64,000 nucleotides of DNA from Odontocerum albicorne (GCA_949825065.1 OX463849.1:6696001-6760000), one strand, 5' to 3'. Shown: positions 1-9,944, counted from the stretch's first letter. Notes: generated by a model not told the origin, from the letters alone. Numbers and translations are program-made.

Positions 1-358
1 TGTAAGAAAAACAATAGAAGAGAGATTCAATTAGGAAATTACTAACGATAAATATATTATTCAATATATCTAGAATCATTATATTCCATGTTATTCAAAA
101 ACATTCCACAAAAATATCATACTTCTTTATTTTTCTTAAAAATATCCTAGTTCAATCAGATGTGTTTCATCCTTGTCAATATTTAAGAAAAAAACTAAAG
201 AAACTTTATTGATCTCAAAATATACCTCGTTCTTAACAACTCCATTCTAATTCATATTTTCTTTGAAATTTATATTGAGTTTTAATTTTTGTCAAGTTCT
301 CTCAGATATTATTTTCAATTACTAAGTTTATGACACCTAAATAATAATACTTACAAAC
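1..358. other. AT-rich flank, no gene seen
   Basis: Low-complexity AT-rich sequence with no reading frame or repeat match inside the window. Its last bases form the left copy of the target duplication of the LINE that follows. Confidence 0.6.
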
Positions 359-1017
359 AAAGGTAGGGGCGTATCATTGCCAAATTGTGACTCCTTTAAA
401 TATCTTTGGTCACTCATCCATAGCAATGGAGGATGTGCAGCAGATGTAACACATATAATTAGTGTGGGATTGATGAAGTTTAGATCAATGACGGGAGTTC
501 TATGTCATCCGAAAATGTCAGTAAAGTTAAAAGGAAAAGTAAACCAAACGATCGTCAGACCCGCAATCCTCTATGGCTCCGAATGCTGGACGATATATAA
601 CTCTTACTCTAGGCAACTAGAAACTGCTGAAATGCGCATGCTAAGATGGTCAGCTGGTGTGTCCCTAAGAGACAAAATAAAAAGCTCACGCATTCGTGGA
701 AGCCTAGGTGTTACAGACATCAACAGCAAGATGGAGGAGTGGCGATTGAGATGGTATGGACACGTTGGACGCAGAGCACCCTATCACATTGTGAACCAGA
801 CAACTTCCATGGATCTTCTTCGAATAACAACCAGAGGAAGACCAACGAATTCATGGGTGGTGCAAAAAGATAACCTGATGCAGAGGCACGGCCTGGGGGA
901 CGTAGTCCAGGACAGAAGAGCATACAACCTGAGGACGAGGAGAGCTGACCCCAACAATCTTCGCAGACAATGAGTTGGGATGGAGCCAGGGAGAAGAAGA
1001 AAGGTAGGGGTGTATCA
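359..1017 (+). mobile_element. 5'-truncated RTE-like LINE with target-site duplication
   Basis: The insertion at 377-999 is flanked by an 18-bp direct repeat, aaaggtaggggcgtatca at 359-376 and aaaggtaggggtgtatca at 1000-1017, differing at one base. I read this as a target-site duplication. The insert ends in a gaagaag-type simple repeat, as RTE-like LINEs often do. Only the 3' end of the element is present, as expected from incomplete reverse transcription. Related copies lie at 42965-43575 (opposite strand) and 56757-56980. Confidence 0.8.
377..973 (+). pseudogene. LINE reverse transcriptase, C-terminal part
   Basis: This 198-codon open frame is the C-terminal end of an endonuclease-reverse transcriptase of RTE-like LINEs. 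Diagnostic pieces in order are FKYLWSLIHSNGG (RT thumb entry), KLKGKVNQTIVRPAILYGSE, LETAEMRMLRWSAGVSLRDK, IRGSLGVTDINSKMEEWRLR, WYGHVGRRAPYH, and the tail RGRPTNSW followed by LRTRRADPNNLRRQ. The catalytic palm with its YADD box and the N-terminal endonuclease are missing because the copy is 5'-truncated. The frame is free of stops, so the insertion is probably fairly young, but it cannot encode an active enzyme. The apparent start codon is simply where the truncation left the first in-frame ATG-like codon and has no meaning as a translation start. Confidence 0.8.
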
Positions 1018-1249
1018 CTTTTATCTGATTGCTTTATCGCATTGGTAACCTTGGGTTTAGAGACTTTCAACATTGCTAGTGACCACAAATTTTTCTATGC
1101 CATCATTGCGCGATGTGTAACCGAATAACTGAAGAATGCAACGAATTTGGATACTTTTTATCAAAGATGTACATTTCTTCTAAAATATATGCATTTGTTC
1201 ATCATTGAGTTCATGACATATCCAGCAATCGTCTCCAATATCACATTTT

Positions 1250-1432
1250 ACCTTGACCTCCGTGGCCAGGTGGTAAGACAGTTGTCTGCCGATCCGGAGG
1301 TGGCGGGTTCGATCCCCTCTGGAACCCAGATTTTTTAAAATAGGATTCCAGTCTGGTTAACACTTAGGGCCTATAAAAACATCTTTCTGGATAGTTGGAA
1401 GAGATTGCCACATGGCAAAAACTCGTAAGGTA
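1250..1432 (+). mobile_element. tRNA-headed SINE (family A)
   Basis: The head has RNA polymerase III boxes: TGGCCAGGTGG at 1263-1273 (A box) and GGTTCGATCCC at 1306-1316 (B box). An unrelated body follows, then a tail containing 'ttggaagagattgccac' that is shared with the 3' end of the Jockey-like LINEs in this window. No aminoacyl-stem pairing closes the head, so it is not a functional tRNA gene. Other copies are near 9945, 24735, 30315, 31745, 48600 and 58845. Confidence 0.75.
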
Positions 1433-1439
1433 AAAAAAA

Positions 1440-3229
1440 AACCTTTTGTCTCAGGCTTTTATTTATCCAAGTTTCGGTGGTACACAGAACCATTGAGAAA
1501 AATCAAGTCACGGCCATGGATACCTATAATATTTAATAAATAAAATCTAGTTGACCTGAAGAAGTTTTTAAAGCAAAGATAAATATGGTGTATAATTTTT
1601 TTATGAATGTGTAAAATAAAAATAATAAACACCCGCATTCATCCCTGTCTCTTAAACATCCCTGTCTCCCATACCCCGAGCATTGAACAAAAGACGAATT
1701 TGAGTCACAATTCGCGGCCCCTGACTGAAACTTTATTAAACTTGCTATACCTACATAATTCTACTCTAACATTTTGTAATGTATATTTCTGGGCGTGTAC
1801 CCGACAAAATAAAAAGCCAAAATTGTTTCTGCCCTCGCGAGAAAAAAAATCCCATTAGACGAGGATTTAAAAAATATAAGCGTAGTATGGTGTTTTAAAA
1901 ACACTGCGGCAGCCTAAAAAAGGTTAAATTTTTTCGTTCTTTGATAATAACCTGAACCGAAATGAGTGTTGTGTTAATTCGGTGTTTTGACCTTTCAAAC
2001 TCAAAGTCAATGAACGTATTCTGACATTTTTCACGTAATTTAAAAAATTTCAAATTTCTAAATTTGCTTTATTTTTTTAGAACTTTGGTTTTTAAAGTAT
2101 TGAGTTGTACGGAAAATAACTTCATATTTTTTTCCTTTGCGGTAGTAAAAGCTATTTAGCACCGAAAGAATAATAAATTTTCTTTCAATTCAAAATAACG
2201 CCAAAAAATCGTTCAAGAAATATGGAAAAACAAAAGCTCAAAACATGTCCTCAACTAACATATAACCTTTCATTCACCGATTTTATGATTTGTTTGAATT
2301 TTTTTAAATTTACGCGTTTGTTTTTCTGTTGTTTCACTCACAGTTTTGTTTATGGTGTGATTGTAGACATCTATCTAAAACTATCTGAATTTTAGACTTT
2401 CTTTCCCAGTTTTTACCATCTCAATTTTTTTTTAAATTTTTCCATGATTATTTCAATTCAATATATATATTTATCTAAAATTATAATTTATAAACCATTC
2501 ATTTATAAAATAGGTTACAATTTATTTCATTTATATTTATTAAATGACAATGGTTTTATAAGCTGTATCGTTTTTTTTTAAATAAATAACTGAAAAATTA
2601 ACGCAAAAAAAATCGTCGCAAATGTTCCCACTATATACCATCAAAAAAAAAAACAGTTTTTCTTCAAATCTTAGAAAAAAATAGTCTATTGGTCTGACTG
2701 ATCAAAAGGGTACTCTGACTAGAAGGGGACTGCTTTTTTAATGTTTCATGAGAAAAAAAATGACTACTTTTTTATAAATCGATTACAGACCATTTTTTAT
2801 GTCCTTAGAATGCATTTTTGCTGAATATGCATTTATCAGGTAATATTTCTACAATCACTAACTAGCATACGTGAATTTCTTGATTGATTTTTTCACGAGC
2901 TCCTTGCGTTTCAATATGGTCAATCATAAAATTTTTGAGTGGGCAGGAATATGACAAAGGTTGCTAAAAAATAAGGAAGGAATCTATCAGAAAGCAATTG
3001 TACGCCAGCAATTTGTTATAATAAAAACATTATCAGTTGAATGAGCTGCTTACAAAGTATTGTGAGAGAGAGATAAATAGAAGTGTTTATGGCAATATAG
3101 TAATCTCGGTCATCGCGCGGTAGTGAATTTATTATTCATTTGTTTACTACTCAAATATAAGGCAACCCCTACATTTTTGTGTTTGTTTCTTTTTTTAATT
3201 CCTCCCTTATAGTTTATTAGTTATCAATT
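1440..3229. other. AT-rich intergenic sequence
   Basis: About 1.8 kb of AT-rich sequence with runs of A and T. An 83-codon open frame at 1607-1858 has no recognisable motif and I do not call it a gene. No terminal repeats or tandem structure were seen. Confidence 0.5.
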
Positions 3230-3545
3230 TTTTTAGTAAATATAAAAACAGTGGATAATGAAAAAGAGTGATACGTGGATCTTGTAAGCAAAATGTTCGA
3301 TATAAGTTACTTTCTCGTTTTAATGTTTATATTTTTTAGTAAACATGAAAACAGTGGATAGTGAAAAAGAGTGATACGTGGATCTAGTAAGCAAAATGTT
3401 CGATATAAGTTACTTTCTCGTTTTAATGTTTATATTTTTTAATAAACATAAAAACAGTGGATAGTGAAAAAGAGTGATACGTGGATCTAGTAAGCAAAAT
3501 GTTCGATATAAGTTACTTTCTCGTTTTAATGTTTATATTTTTTGG
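3230..3545. repeat. Tandem repeat, ~103-bp unit x3
   Basis: Three nearly identical units, each containing 'acagtggata', 'agagtgatacgtggatct' and 'actttctcgttttaatgttt'. They differ by a few substitutions. Confidence 0.85.
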
Positions 3546-3663
3546 TTAAAAAAATAAAGTCATGTATTCTTAATAAATACATTATTTGGCATTGTTTTTG
3601 TTTATTTCTAATAATCCTATCAAGAAGGGAATCTGTGAAATTATATTATTGTAAATAAATATG

Positions 3664-3850
3664 TTGTAATTTATTTTTATCAAGCACTGTTTATTTCACT
3701 TTTTTGTAACGGTATAACCCTACCGGTTTCAAGGCTTTCACCTCATCTTCAAGTCGAATAAACAGTGTTTGATAAATATAGATTACAATGTCTTTAAACC
3801 TCCACAACGTTAATGCCTTAACTATAAACAACATATAAATAAATATGTTT
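3664..3850. mobile_element. Inverted pair of Penelope-like element ends
   Basis: The left half (3664-3753) is the reverse complement of the Penelope-like 3' end seen at 45292-45380, including 'gtaacggtataaccctacc' and the tail 'ttgtaatttatttttatca'. The right half (about 3757-3850) carries the same tail in forward orientation, ending with 'aatgtctttaaacctcc' and 'aatgccttaactataaac'. The two ends therefore point outward from a shared centre. The ribozyme-like core on the minus strand is mutated: the first base of the CTGANGA box is T. Confidence 0.7.
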
Positions 3851-4200
3851 ATCTTTGACATTTATTAATCAACTTTTAGACCAACTATGGCAATACCTAA
3901 CGCTACACATATATCTAATAACAACCTATATTATATATGTTAGTTTGATGACCGTTTCAAGACGATATTTTCATAACTCGACATTTTTTACATTACATGT
4001 CGAATTTCACTTCCATAAATTAACTATATACTTATAAAAAATTAAGAAGGCTGTGAATTATTTTGCACAAGGGAATTACTTTCTAAACTTAATAAAAGGG
4101 TAAATATAAACTTTGGAGTTTAATTAAAAGGACCCTACTTTGTATAATCTCTCTTTCATATTCATAATTTTTAAAGAAATTATGTTATACTGTATAACAA
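3851..4200. other. AT-rich spacer
   Basis: No supported feature. A 60-codon open frame at 3855-4037 has no recognisable motif. Confidence 0.5.
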
Positions 4201-4204
4201 AGAG

Positions 4205-4410
4205 AAAAGGTAATGGAGGTAGTGAGGTGCATGGCCGCGTGGTTACACACTGGACTTCCGTGCGGAAGGTCGTCGGTTCGAACCCCGCAATATGCTACTC
4301 TCCTCGAACGACACACGCACTTTTTCCGCCTAATGTTCGAGGGTAAAAGGATACCTATGACTTCGGCTATATCTATTCTTAAAAAAATAGTATCCTTATC
4401 AACCTCCATC
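4205..4410 (+). mobile_element. tRNA-headed SINE (family B)
   Basis: A tRNA-like head has an A box TGGCCGCGTGG at 4232-4242 and a perfect B box GGTTCGAACCC at 4275-4285. The body contains 'cgcactttttccgcctaat' and 'gggtaaaaggatacct'. The same body appears inverted at 52765-52895, which marks it as a dispersed SINE and not a single tRNA pseudogene. Confidence 0.7.
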
Positions 4411-4496
4411 GAATAAGTATCTAGGGATACCTGAAGGCAAACATATAGATAAAGTATGAGGTTATTTAGTGAAAACTAAGACGTTGGAATGTTGAG

Positions 4497-5035
4497 AGAG
4501 TAGGCAGAGGTGAATTAGTCCAAGCTATCAGGGATCGACAAAAGTAGGCAGAGGTGAATTAGTCCAAGCTATTAGGGATCGATAATACTCGTAGTAGGCA
4601 AAGGTAAATTAGTCCAAGCAATCAGAGATCGACAATAGTAGGCAGAGGGGAATTAGTCCAAGCTATCAGGGATCGATAATAGTAGGCAAAGGTAAATTAG
4701 TCCAAGCAATCAGGGATCGACAATAGTAGGCAGAGGTGAATTAGTCGAAGCTATCAGGGGTCGACAAAAGTAGGCAGAGGTGAATTAGTCCAAGCAATCA
4801 GAAATCGACAATAGTAGGCAGAGGTGAATTAGTCCAAGGTATCAGGGATCGACAATAGTAGGCAGAGGTGAATTAGTCCAAGCAATCAGAGATCGACAAT
4901 AGTAGGCAGAGGTGAATTAGTTCAAGCAATCAGGGATCGACAATAGTAGGCAGAGGTGAATTAGTCCAAGCAATCAGAAATCGACAATAGTAGGCAGAGG
5001 TGAATTAGTCCAAGCTATCAGGGATCGATAATAGT
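4497..5035. repeat. 44-bp minisatellite, about 12 units
   Basis: The units read 'agtaggcagaggtgaatta' then 'gtccaagctatcagggatcg' plus 'acaat', with small substitutions. One unit junction (4581-4600) carries a six-base insertion turning TA into TACTCGTA; the sister junction near 4674-4690 lacks it. Confidence 0.95.
4586..4593. other. Putative transposon excision footprint TACTCGTA
   Basis: Sister units of the same array read gataatagtaggc here, while this unit reads gataaTACTCGTAgtaggc. Exactly CTCG plus one extra TA was gained at a TA dinucleotide. This is the cleanest of 17 such octamers in the window. Confidence 0.65.
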
Positions 5036-5094
5036 TTCATATAAATAAACGGTCAGCTCAGCTGTGGGAAGATACAGACTGACGGTAGGGAAAG

Positions 5095-5222
5095 TAATTA
5101 TCTTTAAACTATCATCATCATCCACCAATTCCCTATTCGTGTAGGCAGGATAAAATATTACTATTTCAATATGTCCTGACAGAGATATTTCGTTTGCAGC
5201 ATGTATATACCTCATCATACAT
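5095..5222 (-). mobile_element. 3' tail of LINE family C (fragment)
   Basis: Read on the minus strand, it has the order seen in other family-C tails: an AT-rich leader, a block resembling 'ctgcctac' and a 'gatga'-rich end. There is no coding capacity. The assignment rests on order and short matches, so it is tentative. Confidence 0.35.
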
Positions 5223-5540
5223 ACTCTCCTTTTTAAGGCTTTTCTCTCTTCCGGATTTATTTACATAGTTGTGCCACATATATCTAGGTCTCACCAAATT
5301 TCTGCTATCTTCTTGTTATTTTTGTCACCTTCTTTCAATCTGCGTTATTTCAGAACGTTGTCAGTTCGTATTCTTTTATATATAATTTTTGTATATATTC
5401 TACGCAACACTCATTTTTATGGCACTTATCTTACTTTCATTACTTTTCGCAAAGTACAAGGGTTCTTGCTTATGGGAACATAATTACATTGTAAGCTGTT
5501 AGTTTTGCTTACGCCGACTAATTTACTTATTATTTACTTA
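5223..5540. other. AT-rich spacer
   Basis: A 70-codon hydrophobic open frame (5271-5483) lies here. It has no recognisable domain or context and I do not call it a gene. Confidence 0.4.
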
Positions 5541-5544
5541 GTAA

Positions 5545-6190
5545 ATAAACAAACTATATTTAAGCATTGTGGATACATCACATGAACAACAATAAAACAA
5601 AATATAACATAGTAACATCATCCAAAAAATAGCAATACTGCAACAATAAAACAAAAGATAACCTATTATAGTAACATCATCCAAAAAATAGCAATACTGC
5701 AACAAGAAAACAAAAGATAACATATTAACATCATCCAAAAAATAGCAATACTGCAACAATAAAACAAAAGATAACATATTAATATCTTCCAAAAAATAGC
5801 AATAATGCAACAATAAAACAAAAGATAACATATTAATATCATAAAAACATAGAAATACTGCAACAATAAAACAAAAGATATTATATTATATAAATATCAT
5901 CCAAATAATAGTTAAATAAACATCCAATACTTATTAAATAAACAAACGATATTTAAGTCTTGTGGATACATCACATGAACAACAATAAAACAAAAGATAA
6001 CGTATTAACATCATAAAAAAATAGCAATACTGCAACAATAAAACAAAAGATAACATATTAACATCATAAAAAAATAGCAATACTGCAACAATAAGACAAA
6101 AGATAACCTATTAACATCATCCAAAAAATAGCAATACTGCAACAATAAAACAAAAGATAACATATTATATTAACATCATCCAAAAAATAG
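5545..6190. repeat. ~54-bp tandem array with ~394-bp higher-order duplication
   Basis: Units contain 'ataaaacaaaagataacat', 'attaacatcatccaaaaaa' and 'tagcaatactgcaaca'. The flank 'gtggatacatcacatgaac' with 'aacaaac.atatttaag' starts the block at about 5545 and recurs at about 5939, so the whole block appears duplicated. Minus-strand open frames here merely translate the repeat. Confidence 0.85.
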
Positions 6191-6594
6191 CAATCTTGAA
6201 ATACATAATGCATGAAAATTGCAATGTGCTCTTATAGTACTAAACGCAAAGTAAAAAAAACCAGCTTACAAGTTAATGAAAAATAAGATAGGATGCTTAG
6301 TGTTGGACTCAACGAATTTTTATCAAAAGATTCTCACCTGGTTTTTTGGAATTTTTAGATAATACTTTTCTTCCGTCAAATAGCCTTTAATGAGTTTTTA
6401 TAACATTTTCCTAGCGTAATAAAAGGTTTACGTTTTTTTCGCGAAATAATGTTTTTAACAGATTTTTACAAGTGTCTGAAAAGAATTTGGAAATTTGCTA
6501 TTAAAACGTTTATTTTGTGTTATTGTCAAATATGAAAATGATATTAAGCTGTGTGAGTTGAAGTGCTTTATATTAATTTCAAAGATATTGTAAT
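6191..6594. other. AT-rich spacer
   Basis: No feature supported. Confidence 0.5.
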
Positions 6595-6819
6595 TTGCTT
6601 TATCAAATACTGTTTATTCCACTTTTTGTAACGGTATAAACCTATACGTTTCAAGGATTTCACCTCATCATCAGGGAAGCACAAACAATACACAAACAAG
6701 AGTCTTGTTTGAAAGCCTTGAAACCGGTAGGTTTATACCGTTACAAAAAGTTGAATAAACAGTGTTTGATAAAACAAATTACAATGGCCTTAAACTTACA
6801 CAATGTTTATGCCTTAAGT
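6595..6819. mobile_element. Inverted pair of Penelope-like ends, one with a hammerhead-like core
   Basis: The left half, read on the minus strand, contains CTGATGA (complement of 6668-6674), a short AGG/CCT hairpin and GAAA (complement of 6649-6652), followed by the conserved 'ttataccgttac' segment. This matches the hammerhead order CUGANGA, helix II, GAAA, helix III. The right half (about 6708-6819) is a forward copy of the terminal sequence lacking the CTGA core. A LINE (6820-7280) is inserted in its distal part. Confidence 0.65.
6648..6674 (-). ncRNA. Hammerhead-ribozyme-like core in Penelope-like end
   Basis: On the minus strand: CTGATGA, then a hairpin of about 3-4 bp closed by AGG and CCT with loop TGAAAT, then GAAA. 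Hammerhead motifs are established in terminal repeats of Penelope-like elements. The closing helix I is not obvious here, so activity is uncertain. Confidence 0.4.
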
Positions 6820-7292
6820 CTCTCTCTGTGGTTGCAGTCCTAAGACTGGTTTGCAGCAATTTCAACTCTTCTCCTCCATTCCTCCCTGTCATGTGCGGCT
6901 CTTTTTAAATCTGTATATGTTGAGCAGCGCACGTCCACCAACAGGTCCTCCAGGTACTCTCGGCGTGGGCGTCCCCTAGAGTTTGTCCCCTCGGTCATAC
7001 CCTCCATTATGGCATGCAAAAGGCCCTCTTGTCGTATTATATGACCGATCCATCTTGCACGCCTTTCGGACAAGATCCTGAGCAGGTGCCTTCCTCCTTC
7101 GATTCGTTGGAGAACCTCTTCATTCGTGATGTGGTCTCTCCAGGAAATTCCTAATAGTCTTCTATAGGACCACATCTCAAAAGCCTCTAGTCTCCGTCTA
7201 TCTCTTTCGGATAGGCACCATGTCTCGCAGCCGTACATCAAGATACTCCATACATAGGTCTTGATGAGGAGTATTCTCAGTATGCCTTAAGT
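6808..7292 (-). mobile_element. 5'-truncated LINE nested in a Penelope-like end, with 12-bp target duplication
   Basis: TATGCCTTAAGT occurs at 6808-6819 and again at 7281-7292 and brackets the insert. Removing one copy and the insert rejoins the Penelope-like sequence 'gtttatgccttaagtataaac', which matches uninterrupted copies elsewhere ('gttaatgccttaactataaac'). The insert's 3' end, on the minus strand, is a short AGAG-type repeat tail. Confidence 0.8.
6840..7241 (-). pseudogene. LINE reverse transcriptase, C-terminal part
   Basis: A 133-codon frame reads MYGCETWCLSERDRRRLEAF, EMWSYRRLLGISWRDHITNE, EVLQRIEGGRHLL, RRARWIGHIIRQEGLL, RGRPRREYLEDLL and DLKRAAHDREEWRRR. This is the standard C-terminal region that follows the RT domain in endonuclease-type LINEs. 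The palm domain and endonuclease are absent because of 5' truncation. The frame is free of stops. Relatives in the window are at 34690-35995 and 15230-15650. Confidence 0.8.
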
Positions 7293-7682
7293 ATAAACAG
7301 TATAATTTCAAAAATGTATAAACACTGGTACAGACAACAGTTATTTTAGTTTACTTAAATTTTTTATTTGATAAATAATACAACTTAAAAATATATATAA
7401 GGAATACAAATATAAATTAAAGTCAATAAAATTGTTTTCTTTCAATAAATTTACTATGACTTAAGAGTGTGGAACAGATAAGGGTTGAATTCAATGAAAG
7501 GGATAAGTAACAAGTGTGTCTTGGCGTTGTTATCTTTGAACACTTTTTTTTCTTATATTTATGAATAAATGTATAAACATATTTTAAAGGTACACATAAC
7601 ATATTACAGTTAGTATCAGAGTTCAAGTTCGATACTAATAGTTCTAACTTGACAGTAACCTATCGTATGCAAAGCAGTCTGA
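7293..7682. other. AT-rich spacer, remainder of Penelope-like end
   Basis: The first bases ('ataaacagtataatttcaaa') continue the interrupted Penelope-like sequence. The rest holds no supported feature. Confidence 0.5.
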
Positions 7683-8243
7683 TTAACCCTTTCTTCCCTG
7701 TGATGTGTAACTAGTACACATTGCTTCTAAAAACTTTAATATCTCTATAAATATAATAAATACGGGCTTCAGATTTAAGATATTCCTCCGTAATACATTT
7801 ACGCATTGAATGAAAATAATAATAATTAGCACTTATCGGCAACATCAGAAATATTTTGTGAAAATCGGGAATAAATTCACCAATACAATCAAACGTGTGC
7901 CAGTGTGTGACGTAGGTATATTCATTCTAAAAAACCGCTACGGGTGAGAAGCGACGCTCATTCTCACTCTACTTCGGTATATGGGAACGCAAAAAATAGA
8001 ATCTCTGAGGTGGTCGCTTAGCCCCTTTTGTGAACGTCGGCCGATGTTTTTTTTCATTTTTTCAGCAATTAAATTTCAATTATTATCATTTTTGACTTCA
8101 AATTTGATTAATTTAAGCGATTGGCAATGAATATTTTTATTTTTCTTATTTTAAATCGCTCATTTTTACTTGTGTATTTATGTGTATTGAATACACAGCA
8201 CCGGAACGCACGAATTTTTTTAGCACAGGAAGGGAAAGGTTAA
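7683..8243. mobile_element. piggyBac-like non-autonomous element (TTAA family 1)
   Basis: TTAA at 7683-7686 and 8240-8243 bracket a 553-bp element. The inverted ends are CCCTTTCTTCCCTGTG on the left and CCTTTCCCTTCCTGTG on the right (read inward), matching at 12 of 16 positions. TTAA target duplications with C-rich ends starting CCC or CCT are typical of piggyBac elements. There is no transposase frame. A related, 3'-truncated copy starts at 22599. Confidence 0.75.
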
Positions 8244-8364
8244 TGAAACTTTATTGTCAGGATATAGAATACTTGAAAAAATAGCTCGCCGAGTCTTAAT
8301 GTGGTGAGATCTTGAAATAATAATAGTTTACAAAAAAAAAAGTAAACACTTAATAAACGACTAG

Positions 8365-8470
8365 TTATTCTAGCCCAGGGGCTTCAAGTTTGATTTCTGT
8401 GGGTATCAAAATTTAAAAAAAGGTTCTACTCTGGTTTTTACTTAATATGAACATAAGCTATTTTAGTCAT
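8365..8470 (+). mobile_element. Degenerate family-A SINE (tentative)
   Basis: Text resembling the SINE head and early body ('cttcaagtttgatttctgtg', then 'ggttctactctggttttt') is present without clear A and B boxes. Confidence 0.35.
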
Positions 8471-8506
8471 AAAAATCTGATATTTGCATCATATCCACAG
8501 CTGTAA

Positions 8507-9798
8507 TAGGTTAGTCAAAAAGTTTTGAAAGCGACATCTATGGAGCAGTAGAAAAACCAAAATTTCTACGCCATTTTAATATTTCGTCTTTCATAAGAAC
8601 GTACTCAAAATTTCATTTCGATCTGTCAATTCATTCTTTGTTTACAAGCCATTTGAAGTTGCCGTGTCAGTGTATTTTTTAACAATGGAAAAATCCGAAT
8701 ATCGTGCAGTGATTAAATTCTTTGTTTTGGAAGGTTTATCGGCTACTGAGATCCATGCAAAGATGGTGAAAGTATTAAAGGAGTCTTCTCCTTCATTTCC
8801 AACCGTACACCGATGGGTTTTGGAGTTTAAGCGTGGCCGTACAAGCGTTGAAGACGATCCACGCTCAGGACGTCCAAAAAGTGCATCAACACCAGAAATC
8901 ATAGCGAAAATACAGGATATGGTTTTGGAAGATCATCGATCGACTGTGGATGCAATAGCTGACACCATAGGCATCTCACATGGAAAAACATGGCATATTT
9001 TGGCTGAAGTTTTGGGTTTCAAAAAACTGTGTGCACAATGGGTGCCGCATTTGCTAACAATGCAACAAAAACACGTTCGAATGCGACTTTCTGAGCAACA
9101 TTTGGAGCAATTTCGAAAGGATAAAAAGGATTTTCGGCGTCGATTCATCACTATGGATGAGACTTTGGTCTACCACCATGATCCTGAATCAAAACAAGAG
9201 GCCAAGGAGTGGTGTGAACCAGGCACTTTGGCTCCGAAGCGAGTTCGTGTCCAGAAATCGGCCAAGAAGGTGTTAGCGTCAGTTTTTTGGGATGCAAAAA
9301 GAATTTTATTGATAGATTATCTCCAAACTGGTAAGACAATCAACTCTGAATATTATTGTGACCTTTTGGACCAGTTGGATGAAAAAAATTGTGAAAAAAG
9401 ACCCGGTTTGCAGAAGAAATAAATCATTTTTCATCAAGACAATGCACCTGCTCACACAGCTCAAAAAACCATCGCGAAAATCAGTGAATTGGGGTACGAA
9501 TTGTTGCAGCATCCACCCTATTCACCAGATTTAGCTCCCTCTGACTTCTGGCTGTTCTCACACCTCAAAAAATTCCTTCGTGGAAAGTATTTTTCATCAA
9601 ACGAAGAGGTTATAGCCGTCGTAGAGGAGTATTTTGCAGGCCTTCCAGAAAGTCACTTCCGTGATGGGACAACAAAGTTGGAAGATCGTTGGACCAAGTG
9701 TATTGATCTTATGGAAGACTATACTGAGCAATAAAAGTGATTTCCAGCCAAAAAAAATGTATTTTCATTTCCGCTTTCAAAACTTTTTGACTAACCTA
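8507..9798 (+). mobile_element. Near-complete mariner transposon
   Basis: TA dinucleotides at 8507-8508 and 9797-9798 flank a 1288-bp element. Its inverted repeats match perfectly over at least 23 bp beginning GGTTAGTCAAAAAGTTTTGA. This is the normal length of a complete mariner. It contains one transposase gene with a single in-frame stop codon. Confidence 0.92.
8685..9734 (+). pseudogene. Mariner transposase with one stop codon (D,D34D)
   Basis: The ATG at 8685 (MEKSEYRAVIKFFVLEGL) is preferred over the in-frame GTG at 8664. It opens a frame of 349 residues, the family's usual size, broken only by TAA at 9420-9422. The N-terminal paired HTH includes SATEIHAKMVKVLKESSPSF and EDDPRSGRPKSAS. 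The catalytic triad is visible: ITMDETL, FHQDNAPAHTA and YSPDLAPSDFWLF, with 34 residues between the second and third Asp. The first motif reads DETL where most mariners have DETW. Other landmarks are VFWDAKRILLIDYLQTGKTI and the C-terminal DYTEQ. The enzyme would cut and paste the element at TA sites in the nucleus. The stop makes this copy inactive unless read through. Confidence 0.92.
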
Positions 9799-9944
9799 TC
9801 TAACATACGAGCTAGGATAAACTAAATAATGAACAGTTTTGAGGGCCAAGAGACCAGGGTCAATTTATTTACTTCGCCAACAATTATGATTTTGTAGCTC
9901 TAACTCGTGTGTTCCACTACTTAAAGCAGTGCGATGACCTTCGT

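Noticed and set aside
1263..1316. tRNA gene
   Set aside because: A and B boxes are present, but no cloverleaf with paired acceptor stem forms, and the same head with the same body recurs as a SINE.
4232..4285. tRNA gene
   Set aside because: Good polymerase III boxes, but it is joined to a body repeated at 52765-52895, so it is a SINE head.
4497..5035. CRISPR array
   Set aside because: Units are directly adjacent with no unique spacers, and the context is eukaryotic; it is a minisatellite.
5538..5866. Hydrophobic minus-strand frames that look like membrane proteins
   Set aside because: They translate a 54-bp AT-rich tandem array; hydrophobicity comes from T-rich codons.
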